Shown one piece after another: positions 10,815-22,775 of a DNA stretch of 64,000 bases. The notes under the pieces were generated by a model, which saw only the letters and a list, made by a program, of their open reading frames with translations, was not told where the DNA came from and did not search any database. A program made the position numbers and the translations under genes. Within the stretch, counting starts at the first letter, position 1. The number at the start of each line of letters is the position of its first letter. Source of the stretch: Phytophthora colocasiae. Lineage: Eukaryota; Oomycota; Peronosporomycetes; Peronosporales; Peronosporaceae. The stretch lies in assembly GCA_018806915.1 (NCBI GenBank), contig JAGKQI010000090.1, positions 1,364,001-1,428,000 on the forward strand, in the 5' to 3' direction.

Positions 10815-11721
10815 ACGTACGTGATGACGCAGTGGCTTGAATACCTCTCAAGCGGACTTGTGCAGTAGCAAGCAAATTGAACTCTGTTTATCGTTTATCT
10901 TCCTCATAACTATCATATATCTCTGGTAACTCTCTTCTTCTTGTCGTCTTTTGCGTCCTTTATGCAGTCAGTCTTCATATCTCAGGTACTCTTGGTCTTT
11001 GTATACATCTGGTACTTTGACTTGGTCTCAGTATGCAATCTGTGCAGCCGATCTCGATGGGTTGACAGGTAGAGACGTCATTACGGGGGATGTGCAGGTC
11101 AGTAATCACTTGAATGCGTGACTTGAACTTGGGTTCACTTGGTTTCAGTATGGTCTTGGATCTTCGGTGGTTTCGGAGTCTGGTATCCTGGTTTTCAGAG
11201 TCTGAAGTCACTTGGTTTTCAGAGTCTTAGTCACTCAGAATTAGAGATACCAGAGTCTTGAGTACGAAACCAGAGTACGGAGCACCAATGCTACAACGTA
11301 CATGAAGATCTTGAGGTTGCGCGGGTGCGCGGCGTCCGGCGCGCGATACTTGGTCTCTGCGGGTATATATTGTGAATCCTTGAACCATCCATCGTCGCGC
11401 TGGACGGTAACGGGATGAGGTCTCTCAGAGATACGTTCTTCTGAGAGACTTTCCGCCAGAACTTAGGCACTCATCGTCGGGGAAAGTCCGGTGACCAGAC
11501 AGAGTGTAGTTGACCTTCAGAGTTGTGCACACTCTGAAGTACACTTCTGGTCCTTTGGGCCCCTTTACAGTCAGGCGAAGGTTTATCCACAATCTTCCAC
11601 AGATGTCGCACGGGTGCGGCCGCGTCCCAAAGTCCCTTTCGCTTATAACCCATAGTATAACCAATCACATCGTAACGTAATATCCACCTGTCGCTCGAAA
11701 ATCGGAATTAACATCATGTCA
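10815..11721. other. Unassigned remnant between R1 and R2
   Basis: No convincing gene. It shares the TCAGAG/CTCTGAAAAC word style of R1, so it may be leader or LTR sequence of an R1-like copy. A short similarity to the R1 LTR edge (ACGTTGT, about 11290-11300) is visible. Small open frames at 11425-11668 look like chance. The right edge is where the truncated R2 LTR begins. Confidence 0.5.
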
Positions 11722-11872
11722 GTAACCCGCCTACCGACGGGTACACAAGGTGAACACTACATGCAGCAAGATCACGGATCATCGGGGGACCCCCTCCGTT
11801 AGTCGGTGTCTGGGCGCAAGTGGCGATCGCGATCGGCCTCAACCAGATTTTGGCCAGATCCGCTCCACCACA
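11722..11872 (+). repeat. R2 5' LTR, 3' fragment only
   Basis: Matches the last 150 bp of the 3' LTR at 24247-24396 (starting GTAACCCGCC, ending CCACCACA), with a few differences. The upstream two thirds are missing, so the left end of R2 was truncated, probably by events that also left the 10815-11721 remnant. Confidence 0.85.
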
Positions 11873-14204
11873 ATGGTGCGCGTGCCCGGATCTTCTGGTG
11901 ACTTCGGATATCACCGTGAGTCCCAAGAAGATGTCAAGATAAAAGAAGAACAAGGGGAAGAAGTGCCTACGAATGTTGGATCGACGGAGGCACCGCTGAA
12001 AACGGAAAGATCCACAGATCAGCAGAGTTCTGGGAGGATCTCTACTGACAGGCACGAGGCAGACCTGGATCGCAATCCAGATCTCGAAGAAAAACCTCGA
12101 ATTCCTCCCAAGGCCCCTTCGAGGGCCATTGCGGATCTCGATGAGAATCGAGATCCGCACACGAGCGATAAGGAATCAGCAAAGCTGAAACCTAATCTGC
12201 TCACCAAGTTCACTGTTGCCTTCAAGATCGACCAAGAAAAAGAAGATCAAGAGCACCCGGACGAAATTGAAAGCTCCAGACTCAGAGCCAGAAGATATGA
12301 TCGGCCCAGGATCGACGATCACCAAGGACGCGATCGAGCAGGCCTATTACAGGAAGATGCTAAGCGAGACCTTGCTTAACGATCCCGTTCTTACGATCAT
12401 ACAAGTCCGCCAGATCGGTAACCTCACCGGCCCGGTGTCGAAGCCCCGGACTAGCTCGGACCGCCTGAACGCGGTGAAGATTCTACTTGATCTCCTCCAA
12501 GAGGCTGGTTTAGTGGCTGGAGAATTCGACCCAAACTCTCTATTTGACCTGGAACTGGAAGCGATTCAATCTGCGACCCATGATCTATTCAACTCTCTCA
12601 AAGTCTTGGTCGGCGAACGCCCAATGACGCCCGATCCAGGCTATCAGACTGGATCGTCATGCTACGCGTCAGCAACCTCGGAACCAGATTCCGACAGCCC
12701 GAGAAGGCTGCAACGCATGTCGCTGGGCCCCTCCGGTGCCAAATTCCTGAAATCGCGTATGAAGAAACAAGATACACGATCGGTGGGCACGAAACTGGAG
12801 GCTAAGACACCTGATCAGCAAGAAAATCGCCGGATCCGGACAGACCAGACCGCGCCGACGACTAATTCCACGGGATCGAGCAACAAGTTGGACGACTACT
12901 TTCAAATGGCGATGGATCGTTTCTTAAAAGAACGGAATCTCGCGACACCCCGATCGCCGATCAAAGGGGAGTTGGATGTTGAAATGGAGTCCGTTACGGC
13001 CTCGGATCCGGATGCATGGGAGTACGATCCGGACGATCTGGGCATACCAAGTTCCGGTGGACAGATGTCGAGCCGAGCAACGATCGCATCCGCGGCGATC
13101 GGTCAAGGAGGATCGTCGATGATCCAGCGGGTCCGGATCTCAGCGATCTCGGATCTGAAAGATTTTGCGGGTAAAGATCTGGACGAAGATCGCGCTCGGG
13201 CCTGGATCAGTAAAGTCAAGTCGGCGTTCCAACGCGATCAGGCTACGGAAGAAGAGAAATGCCTCACGTTTGCAGATCTGATGGTGGGGCCGGCAAAGAA
13301 CTGGTACAGGCAGCTCAGTCGAACGACGAAAACCAAGTGGGCGGATCTGTTGGACAGTTTCCAGACCCAATATTGTGGGTTGGGTATGTCGGTCGCGTGG
13401 CAATACTATCACGCTCGCAAGCGATCAGAAGAGACTCCTCTCGATTATCTCTACCGGCTCAACGTGGCGGCTTTACGTGCTAGACTGAAGATCAAGGATG
13501 GGAGCCCTAAGGCCCGCCGGGAACATGTAGACCACTACATCGAGACATTGGGGGATCCGGAGTTAGCTGATCGGCTGACCCTACTCCGACTGAGTGACGT
13601 CGAGGAACTTGAGGAGGTACTTCGTGCCCGAGAACGGGCGAAAAGCAGACAGCGTAAATCTGCGTTCGGATCGAAGTACAGACAAAAAGCACCGGCCAGT
13701 GCCCCGGCAGCACCCACCCGAGCGGTGATACGGGCGATCCAAACCCAAGATCCGAGCTCGGAATCAGAGGAAATATCCGGATCGGACGGATCCGATTCTG
13801 AAGGCGATCTCCGGAGAATATAGCTGGCCGCGTCGGAAGACAAGCAGATCGGTACTGGGGGCGTTCCCCACCAACAGGATCAGTCGCGATCGCAGGTGAA
13901 CGCGCAAGATCGAGGCCGGATCGCGGATCGCAGGGGTACATCAGATCACGATCGAGGTCGCTGTTCACACTGTGGATCGCGGAAGCATACGGATCTAGAC
14001 TGCTGGAGGCGTCTAACCTGTGATAAGTGTGGGAAGAGGGGTCACCCAACGGATCGCTGTCTGTATACCTGCCGTGGTTGTGGGGAGATCCATGAAGCTG
14101 GAGAATGCCCTATGGAAGAATTCTACAACCAGATCCGCAAGTGGTACGACCCGACCCGGCATGCCGGATTGTTCCCCGAGAAGGTGGAAAAGATGTTAAA
14201 CTAG
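11873..14204 (+). pseudogene. R2 Gag, frameshifted and with one nonsense codon
   Basis: Capsid/nucleocapsid polyprotein. The frame can start at the ATG formed by the LTR/primer-site junction (MVRVPGSSGDFGYHRE). An extra T at 12221-12222, absent from R8, moves the frame; after it the protein continues SRSTKKKKIKSTRTKLKAP. The capsid domain is clear (KDFAGKDLDEDRARAWISKVKSAF, WADLLDSFQTQYCGLG, TPLDYLYRLNVAALRA). A TAG at 13821-13823 sits where R8 has Tyr (TAT) and R4 also has Tyr, so it is a point mutation. The nucleocapsid region (13960-14110) has CSHCGSRKHTDLDC, CDKCGKRGHPTDRC and a third Cys/His cluster. Gag ends KMLN then TAG. Confidence 0.85.
11874..11891 (+). promoter_or_regulatory. R2 tRNA primer binding site
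   Basis: TGGTGCGCGTGCCCGGAT, one base after the LTR end. Identical to the R1 site on the other strand. The A before it creates an ATG (11873) that is in frame with gag. Confidence 0.75.
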
Positions 14205-14242
14205 GACGCTCGCCGGTTTGGAAACCGGTACGAGCCGAGCGT
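14195..14242 (+). promoter_or_regulatory. R2 candidate -1 ribosomal frameshift signal
   Basis: G TTA AAC (14195-14201) is followed at once by the gag TAG (14202-14204) and one base. The outer 7-bp stem pairs 14206-14212 with 14236-14242. Inside are a 6-bp hairpin (14213-14218 with 14223-14228, 4-nt loop) and a 7-nt single strand (14229-14235). Spacer, stem, loop and gap lengths equal those of R1. Reading in the -1 frame gives VKLGRSPVWKPVRAERS, which runs into protease. Confidence 0.75.
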
Positions 14243-15475
14243 TCTGAGTACTGCATCTATGCATATGTGAACAAGAAATCGAGAGATCAAGATAGGGAGA
14301 ATTCGGATCTGCGCGGTAATACATGTAAGTTGCATACGTATACTGCTAGGATCGCGAGTCTTCCCCGTGTCGATGAGTTCTCGCGATCTGGTGCGGAAGT
14401 GGCTTTGGATCTCAAGGAAGGAGAATCCAGGGGGTATTGGAAATACCACGCACCAGGAAAATGGTTCCGCCAAGCCAAGATCTCAGGCAAGATCAATCAT
14501 GAAAGAGCGATCTTGCTCCTGGACACTGGCGCCGAGGTATCCATCTTGGATACCACCTTTGCTCGTAAGGTTGGGTGCCACTTTGACACTAGTCAGAGAC
14601 AGGAGTGTGTTGGGATCGGTGATAATGTATACACCACCGAGGGAAGAACGAGGATCAAGATCACGCTTGCGGGATACTTGGTCTACTTTTTCGATATTTG
14701 GATCGGGGATCTATCCGGGCAAGATGCGATCCTGGGTATGGATTTCATGATCCCGGCTGGGGTCCGGATGGATCTTGCGAAGGGATCGATGTGCTTACCT
14801 AATGAAGTGGGGATTCCACTTAGTGGTCGCAAGAGATTATACGGGGAGAAGGTAAGATCGGTAAAATTGGAGGAAGATCTACATATCCCAGTTGGGGGAT
14901 CTGAAGAGATCGCATCGAGAGTGAAATTATCGGCGACGGAGAAATTGTGGGTGACCAGAGGCGACCAATGGGTACCCACCGTGGTAAATGGACCCGGCCA
15001 AACTCGGTACTTAGTGATCACGAATTTGAGCGAGAAGATTTCACGATTGGATCACCGATTACAGGTCGGAATGATACTTGATCAGGAAAAAGTGCCTCGA
15101 TTCCCCGGGTTTGTGTCGGTCGGATCCCGGCGCTACATGGAGTGGCAGACCCTAGCTCTAGAAGCGACTGTGGACGCAAGGCCGGAACCTCAGGAATCCG
15201 TAGAGATCCCCTTACCGTCGGTCGAACGGCCGACCTATGTTACTCCGCGATCCATACTCCGCCGAGGTGGGGCAACCAAGACCGATCCTGATCCTGCACC
15301 AATATCGACATTGGAACCGCGATCACCAACCGATACGGCCGAAGTCAAGGTCGCATTCATCGATCCCCAACCGGACCCCGTGGATACCCCACCGATTACG
15401 ATCAGTTCCGACAAGACCCCGAGTGGCGAAGCTGGGGGCGGTGAGACTGAGACGAATGAGAGCTTGCCAGATTAG
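14205..15475 (+). CDS. R2 retropepsin-type protease region
   Basis: Open in the -1 frame from the end of gag. Active site LLLDTGAEVSILDT at about 14515-14550; the C-terminal part reads GQDAILGMDFMIPAGVRMDL, matching IDVLLGMGFMFAAGVRI of R1. A Pro/Asp-rich linker follows. The frame ends at a TAG (15473-15475), after which the same frame stays open through RT. The stop is therefore probably a point mutation in a continuous pro-pol frame. I see no ATG that would be a convincing independent start. Confidence 0.8.
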
Positions 15476-17398
15476 GCCCCAGATCGGACAGATCGGACAT
15501 GCGAAGAAGAGATCGAGGTAAAAACAGAAAAACCAGATTTTAAAATCGAGATCCAACATGTATCCGACGCTGACGCCAGCCCCACGGTTGAGAACACCCC
15601 GATCCTGACGGCCAAGGACGATAGACTCCCTGATCCATCAACGAACGAACCCGATCCGACATCTCCCGAAGGGATCGAAAACGCCGATCAGACCCACTTA
15701 CACGAAAGTGGCGACTTTTCGGCCGAAGATCTAGCCGATAATCTCGCGGTAGTACCAGAAATCCAGATCTCCACCACTGAAGAAGTCCGGATTGAAGATC
15801 TGCAGGTAGGAAATCCGGGATCGGCTACCCCGGAGGAGATCGAGAAACTTCGACAGATTATTTGGAAGAAGCGACATCTCCTGATCGGGAAAGGAAACGC
15901 ACTTCCTCCAGCGGCCAAGGGTGTTATATGCAATATCGACGTAGGTGATGCAAAGCCGATTGCACAACGAGTCCGAAAGGTGGCGCCACAGTTCCGCGAG
16001 AAAGTATCGGATCTTATCAAAGGACTCCTAGCTGCCAAGATCATTCGGCCATCGACATCGCCATGGGCGTCTCCGATCGTGGTGATCATCAAGAAGAACG
16101 GCGTGGACATCCGACTATGTATCGATTATCGGCTGGTGAACGGTCTCACGAGGCTGATGATCTACCCAATGCCTCTGATCAATGACCTGTTAGAAGATCT
16201 TGACAAGGTTCTGTGGTATTGTTCATTAGACATGGCGAGTGGATTCTGGGTCGTATCAATGACCGATCGAGCTCGCGCGATCTCAGCTTTCATCACCCCA
16301 TTCGGCCTCTTCGAGTGGAATCGCATGCCGTTCGGGCTGAAGAACGCCCCTCAGATCTATCAACGTCTTGTGGACAACGCCCTATATGGATTTTTGAAGA
16401 TCGCCCCGTCAGGGAACACGGAAGACTCTGAAGATGTGTTTGAATCAGGGACCCCGGAGGATCCTGGTCGCCCGTCGGTTCTAGGACGGAGATCATACAT
16501 CGACGATATCTTGATCACGGCTGGATCATGGGATCAAATGTGCGATCGGGTGGAAGACCTATTGGAGGCCTGTGATAAGTGGAATCTCTCGATCAGTGTG
16601 GCAAAGAGCTTCTGGGGCATGGATAAGGTGGAATATCTCGGACACAAAGTGTCGATCGATGGATTGGAGGCAAACCCGAAAGACCTGAAGTCTCTGACGG
16701 ATCTACCATTCCCTGGATCACTCCGATCCATGCAATCGTTTCTTGGAAGTTTGAATTACTATAGTCGGTTCATCGAGGATTATGCGATCTATGCATCGGT
16801 CCTATATGAACTACGTGAGGTGGAGTTCGCAGAACTGAAGAAGCGACCAGATCTAAGAAAGATCATGGATAGCACGGACCCGATCACTCGAGATCTCGTT
16901 TCGCTTAAGTCGAATCAGGATGGATCACCAGACACCTCGACTCAAAAGGGGGATAGTACACCGGATCCCGACTTGGGGGCGATGCCTTCACCCTGTTCAA
17001 GCGAGATCGAAGCCAAGCTGGCCCAAAAAACTGGCGACGAGAGGTGGGGTAGAGCATATACAGCCTTGAAAGCCAAGATCGCGTCGACCCCGATCCTCCG
17101 TCACTTCGACATGGCGAAATTGCCCGTGGTGATTGTGTATGCTAGTGACTGGGCGATTTCCGCCGCGCTGATGCAGGAACACGACCAGATCTACCACCCG
17201 GTCGCGTTTGCCAGCCGAACCTTGAAGACTAACGAGCTGAATTATAATGTGGCCGAAAAGGAGGTGTTGGCTCTACTTCGGATCTTGGATCTACACTACA
17301 CCTTGTTGGTGGGACGTCGGATCAAGGTCCTAACCCGACACTCCACGCTTGCCTGGCTGTTCAAGTCTGCCGGCCTGCAAGGACGTCTGGGACAATGA
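15476..17398 (+). pseudogene. R2 reverse transcriptase
   Basis: Continues the protease frame. RT motifs: SPWASPIVVIIKKNGVDIRL, RLMIYPMPLINDLL, GFWVVSMTDRARAISAFI, MPFGLKNAPQIYQRL and catalytic YIDDIL at about 16495. The connection region has QSFLGSLNYYSRFIEDY and LNYNVAEKEVLALLRIL. The frame stops at a TGA (17396-17398), which aligns with a Trp in R1 (VKW); TGG to TGA is a single change. Apart from the two stops the domain looks complete. Confidence 0.85.
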
Positions 17399-19701
17399 TC
17401 TGCTCTTCTGTCCCCATGGACACTCGAGATCACGAAGTGTACGAAGGGAGAGGATGAAATACTGGGGGCGATCGCAGCTAACATAACGCCCAGATCGGAG
17501 ATCGATGAAGCCCTGATCGCGATCGCGCCTCGAAAGGAACCAAAACGTCGGATCCAGATGCCGATCCCCACCGTAGACCCAGATGAGGAGCTATGGGTTA
17601 TAAGTTTCGACGGATCGGCACGCGTGAAACGAGGAGGGGGCGCTTTCAGCGCGATCGTGTGGAGTTTGCCAGAGTGGAAAGTGATCAAGGCTAGATCAGA
17701 CTATGCGGAGAGCCTTACTGTCAATGAAGCGGAATACCGTGGACTCTTGCTGGGTCTCAGTATGATCGCACAGTTGGAACGCCGCCGTCTGGTAGTTTGC
17801 GGCGATTCGAACCTAGTGATCCGACAAGTCCGGGGCGAGATCGACTGTAAGGCGCCAGGACTGACGTTACTGAAACAGAAAGTGCTAGATCACTTGTGGA
17901 ATTGGGGAGATCATGAGCTTGTCCATGTGAAGAGAGACTGGAATGGGAGCGCAGACAGCTTGGCGAGTGCCGCGCTGCAGCGAGGAAGCGGGATCGAGGT
18001 CCACGATGAGGCAGATCGGTGCGATCTGGTCACCCTAAATCGGCTTGATGAGGTGTTGATCCCTCGAGTTGAAGATCGAACTGTGCAAGTGTCGGCAGTA
18101 GCCACGCGTGCAGCCCGAGCGCGACCTGACGCCGCCGTCCTGCGAGAAGAACTGATCCGGGAGATGCGGGTGGATCGGATCAGGCGAGCCCAGGACGAGG
18201 AGGTCTGGATCGCCGGACTAAAGAAGTACCTGGCTGGGCAGATCGCGGATCTTACTCGAGCCGAATCTGGATCCTACGCCAAGATCGCCTCCGAGTACGA
18301 GGTAGATGAACAGGATCTGCTGTTCTACTGCCCACCAGGGCCGAGATCAAGTGGTGATCGCGACCGCCTGATGAGACTCGTAGTTCCAGAAACGCTACAG
18401 CAGGATGTCCTCCACCACTACCATACAACTCTGGAGGGAGGACATCAGGGGATCGGACGCACTTATCAGCGGATCCGAGATCATTTCCACTGGAGGGGAT
18501 TATATCGGAGCGTGCAGCGATACGTAGGCGAGTGTGTAGACTGTGAGACTGGAAAGGGGAGGCCCACGATCCGGGGCGAGTCGCCGGGGAATCTGCAAGC
18601 GACATACCCATTCCAGATCATAGCGATGGATCACATACCCTCCCTACCCAGATCTAACAAAGGCAACACCGAACTACTGATCTGGGTAGATCTGTTCACG
18701 GGATATGTGATCGCGAAGGCCAGTTCCTCCCGATCAGCCCAGACCGTCGCCGAATCCTATGAAGAATGCGTGTTCCGCAGATTTGGTGCTAGCGAGATGA
18801 TCAGGCACGATCGAGAACCGGGTTTCATGTCCGACTTCTTCAGATCGTTCAATAGGATCCTGGGGCAGCGACAACGGGCGACGATGGCCTACCGGCCACA
18901 GGGACTGCAGAACGGATGGTGCAAACGGCGACTAGGGCGATCAAGATGTACGTTCAAGATCTCGATCAGAAGGACTGGGATGAATATGCGGAGCGACTGA
19001 CGTTCGCCATTAACACGGCTCACGATCGGGTTCGGGGAGATACCCCTCACTATTTGGTACATGGATGGGATCCGAGATCGACGTTGGAAGCAACGATCCC
19101 GATCGGATCGACTAGACGCCACGATCGCGATCCAAGACGGTGGAGATATCGGGTTCAGAGATACTACCAGCAGTCGCGAGAACAGGTCAACGCTAGGCTA
19201 CGAGAGGCGATTGCAGACCGAGCCGATCGGCACAATGAGGATGTCGATCCGCATCAGATCGAAGCTGGATCACGAGTTTGGCTATACCTAGATCGTGTGA
19301 AGGAAGGGTATGCACGTAAACTCGCTCACCTTTGGCACGGCCCGTTCCGTGTTGCAGAGAAGCTCAACGAATTCACGATCAAGCTGGAGATCGCGGGATC
19401 CGATTACCACATCTTCCCAGTGGTCCATGTTTCTAAGCTAAAGCTGGTACGGAATTTTCCAGATCGACCGCGGATCGAGTTGACGGTGGATGAAGCAGAT
19501 CGGCTCGATTTCGATGAGATCCTCCTTCCGGAGGACAGTTGGGTCCCAGACCTGGATGCCGATGAGTACGAGGTCGAACGGATCTCGGACATGCGAAGTG
19601 GGAAACGAACTCGCTACGGCCGGATCTATCGTGAATTCCTGGTGCACTGGGTCGGTTATGACGAACCGACTTGGGTCGATGAAGCTGATCTTACCTGTTG
19701 A
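17399..19701 (+). pseudogene. R2 RNase H, integrase and chromodomain
   Basis: RNase H: LWVISFDGSARVKRGG, NEAEYRGLLLGLSM, VVCGDSNLVIRQ, VHVKRDWNGSADSLAS. Integrase zinc region: HHYHTTLEGGHQG to GECVDCETGKG (18410-18560). Core: first Asp in IAMDHIPSLP, second in MIRHDREPGFMSDFF. The Glu-bearing segment is damaged: around 18895-18920 an indel turns the expected NGxQER into another frame, and the protein resumes as MVQTATRAIKMYVQD. C-terminal chromodomain (about 19565-19700): YEVERISDMRS and YREFLVHWVGYDEPTWVDEADL. Enzymatically dead as written because the third catalytic residue is lost. Confidence 0.85.
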
Positions 19702-20134
19702 GCCATATTGAGCGCGTTCCTACGTGATCATGCTAACCGAAATCGGTTTGGCGTGATGCAGTCGCACGAAGAGGTGTAGACGCGAAGAGGGCGGCGTGAC
19801 CAGGTCACAACACCGAGATCGCGGATGCAGTTCTGGATGTCTATCTGGATCGGATGTGGAGATTTTATATTTTTCTTGTATATGCATGTGAAACCGGAGT
19901 GATTGGATGGAAGGTGTGGAGATTTTGAAGATGTTGAATGGGGATCGAAACTGTGGAGTAAGTATGGAGAAGAACGCTGATCTTTGAAGTTGGGAAAATT
20001 ACGTGGAATTGAAAAGAGGCTAGGCTGGAGTCGGGATCGCGTGGCGAGGTACCGGATCGTGATAAAGAATATGTAAGCGTGCTGATCGACTCCAGGTTCG
20101 GCTGATCACCTCCGGACTGGTCGAGATCGCGAGA
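19702..20134. other. Gap between the convergent R2 pol and antisense gene
   Basis: No gene seen. It contains an AT-rich stretch at 19857-19890 (TTTTATATTTTTCTTGTATA), which could serve as a 3' end signal for either convergent transcript. Confidence 0.5.
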
Positions 20135-22775
20135 TCAGGGAGTCCCAGGAGGTGTAGGTGGAGCAGGCGGGTTAAACTTGTTTTCGAGCCGTGGGATCTG
20201 CCGAGACGGGTGATCTGCCGGCCGATCGCGATAATGGTTGCGCCAACGGTCCTCTTGATCGCACTCCGCCAACGCAGAGATCAGATCGGTGGGCTCCGGT
20301 CGGTTCAGAGTCGGCTGGGCCAGGTTAGCCATTCGGGAGACCGATCCGGGGTACCAGTATACCCGATCACGGATAGTGGGGAAGTGCAGGAAGTAGGGAT
20401 CGAGCAGAAGATCGATGTCCGCCCACATCGCACGCATCATGGGCAGGAATCGTCCCAATAGCAGCCGCCAACGTTCTCCGGTGCGGCTACGCCGTTGCCG
20501 ACGTTCGAGGTAATACTGATGGAGATCAGGATCAGCCTCATACATCGCCTTCGTGATCTCGAGATAATGGGTCGATTCCCAGTAGGCCTGCAGGTGATCT
20601 GACTCGAAGGCGGCGTAGGCATCCGCGATCTGCTCCAGCGGAGTTCCAGCACGACGATGTAGACCGAGATCGAAGGTGAGGGGGGCCGGTCGGTTGCGGA
20701 GCACCTCCCAAGGTCGGGTAGCAAGTAGGGCCTGCACGTTGGGCCCAGTGATCAGGCTGGCCAACCAACCGATCCCGGCTCGGGAAGGACGGTTAGCCGG
20801 TGATCTCGCTGGGTAGAGGAATCCGGGAGGTAGCAGCAGCCTCTTGGACAGTGTGGAGAGAATCATACCGACGATCGCCAAAGTTCCGACGAATATCGGA
20901 TCCCATGGGAAGACATCACCAGCCGCAAACTGCCGGACGTTCGCATACCCGGGAATGGACGAGCTGATCGCGAACAGAGGAGGGTGCAGCTGGGGGGGGG
21001 CGGCGAGCCGCCGGGAGAGCCACCACCGGAGATCCCCCACCGGTAGGGCTCCCGCCAGCCGGACTACCCCTCGGGGATCCCTGAGGAGAAGTGATCGGAG
21101 TCTGTGGGGAACCGCCCCCCGGAGGTGTCGGCTGCGCCGGAGGCGTCGAAGGAGCAGACCCCCCTTGATCACCGGATGCTGGAGGAGGAGGCGTCTGAGG
21201 AGCGGTGCTCCCTTGATCACCGGATGCCGGGGGAGGGTTTCCATGCCGGCGGTGCCACGACAGCGATCGGAGTATCGTGGCCCGAAGAGCGTCGTCGGAT
21301 CCAGCGCCAGAATCCTCTTCGTCATCGTCATGCTCCGGATCGGGTTTGCGTTTGGACCGATCCGAGCCACCCTTCTTCGGGGGAGGTGCTTCCACGGTCA
21401 CTTGCGAGGTGGCCTGGGTGCGATCTGCTTCCTCCGCATCCGGCCCAGTCGGGATCACGGGTTCAGGACCCAGATCGAAGGGGTCTGGGCCTTCTTCGTG
21501 CTTTTCTTCGAGCTCGGTCGCCTGGGCCTGGCCACCAGGTTGGTCTCCAGCGGGAGCGTCAGGTGTGGCCGCGTCGTGATCGGTCGGGGGAGGCTCCGTC
21601 CGCGAAGCCTTGTGCGGGGGCGATGTAGCGGGAGATGGGGGCGGACTGAGAGCGCGTTTGACCCCCCGTTCATCTTGAGCAGCGCGGAGCCGAGACACCA
21701 TTTCGGTCAGGACGTTGGTAGTCGCCCATACGTTATCTTCCGCCTGATCGTAGTTCTCCTGCAGTGCTTGAAGACTCGCTTCTAACTCCTGCACTTCGGC
21801 ATGGGTACCAATCAGATCATCCTCTACAACGACAAACAGAATATGAGTGATCGTGGTCAGGTGGAGGAGGATCTAGCTTATATGCGTACCTAGACGAGTG
21901 GATCGCTGTCGCTCGGTGCCGAGATCCGTCTGTGCCCTGTCGCGATCTGCAAACGCTTGGTCACGTTCCACGAGTAGGCGATCCCGCTCCGAAGTGACTC
22001 GGTTCAGTTCGGAGTTAACGTGGGCGAGTTGGTCGGTGATCAAGTCGCGTTCGGCGACGATGTTGGTCAGGGAAGCGGTCGTTCGGGCGAAGTCCGCCAA
22101 GGCTCGATCTCGCTCAGCCAGGGCCAATCGGGTGGGAGCCCCGGTCGGAGGCGTGGGGCTGGAATCCAGTTGGAGATGTGCAAGATCAGCTGAGATCCGG
22201 TTGTAGCTGGCCTTGGCGGTGACGGAGTCTTGCTTCGCCTCGGCCAGATCGCAAGCATGGATCCGGGCTTCCGCCTGGAGATCTTGGATCTCGTTGGTGG
22301 CTTGTTCCACCTCGTCAGTCAAACGATCCCGGTCCTCCGTAGCTCGATCTAGGTCCGCCTGGGCAGAGTTGAGACGCCGCGCGAACTCGTCGCGTTCTGA
22401 TCGGAGCTGGTGAACCTGCACGCGCAATCCATCGAGATCAGAGGCCTCCTCAGCGAGATCGCTGATCTCGCGCTCCAGACGCGCGATCTCGTTCTGCTGG
22501 TCCGCCCGGAACCGCTCCATGGCGTCGACATGTGCCCGAAGTTCCATGGCTTCACGACTTAGCTGATCGCGTTCGCGCACCAGGCGATCCCGCCCTGGAC
22601 TGCCCGGCATCGGCCCAGCCTCATCGGATGAGAGCGGGCGCGCGTGGTCTGGAGTCGGACCCGACGAACGTCGCGAGATATCGGAGTGGGGAGATGGCGG
22701 ACCGTCAGGAGATCTTGGGGAGTCGGGAGGTGTGGGCAGATAATCGCTCCCCGGATCACTTCCTTGCTGACCCAT
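20135..22775 (-). pseudogene. R2 antisense gene: coiled-coil and Pro-rich protein, one frameshift
   Basis: Opposite to gag-pol, between the chromodomain and the 3' LTR. It starts at an ATG (22775, MGQQGSDPGSDYL). Parts: Pro/Ser-rich N-terminus; about 230 residues of heptad-like coiled coil (RDRLVRERDQLSREAMELRA onward); a likely 66-bp intron (21889-21824); a second short coil (VQELEASLQALQENYDQAED); and a Pro/Gly/Ser-rich basic-acidic region. After a frame change at a run of nine or ten G near 20992-21001 comes a C-terminal domain (PGYANVRQFAAGDVFPW, LEQIADAYAAFESDHLQAY, VYWYPGSVSRMANLAQP) ending at 20135. I do not recognise the family. The GATC density matches the rest of R2. Plant Tat/Ogre-type gypsy elements are known to carry extra ORFs, some of them antisense; a link is only analogy. 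Confidence 0.65.
21824..21889 (-). other. Candidate 66-bp intron in the R2 antisense gene
   Basis: The minus strand reads TAG|GTACGC at the donor and a T-rich tract ending GTTGTAG|AG at the acceptor. Both coiled-coil exons lie in the same frame, and removing 66 bases deletes an in-frame TAG (21875-21873), giving STRLEDDLIGTHAEVQELE across the join. Oomycete introns are typically this short. No transcript evidence. Confidence 0.5.

Noticed and set aside
11425..11668. Small minus-strand ORFs in the 10.8-11.7 kb remnant
   Set aside because: Short, two overlapping frames, no recognisable domain or start context.
11924..11940. GTGAGT after the primer site in R2, R4 and R8 as a splice donor
   Set aside because: The motif is conserved, but R1 lacks it, the frame reads through it in R2, and I find no convincing acceptor. 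Without transcripts I do not annotate an intron.
13821..17398. Repeated TAG/TGA in R2 gag and pol as readthrough or a reassigned code
   Set aside because: Each stop differs from a sense codon in a related copy (Tyr in R8 and R4, Trp in R1), and R8 has its own private stop where R2 has Gln. Random decay explains them better.
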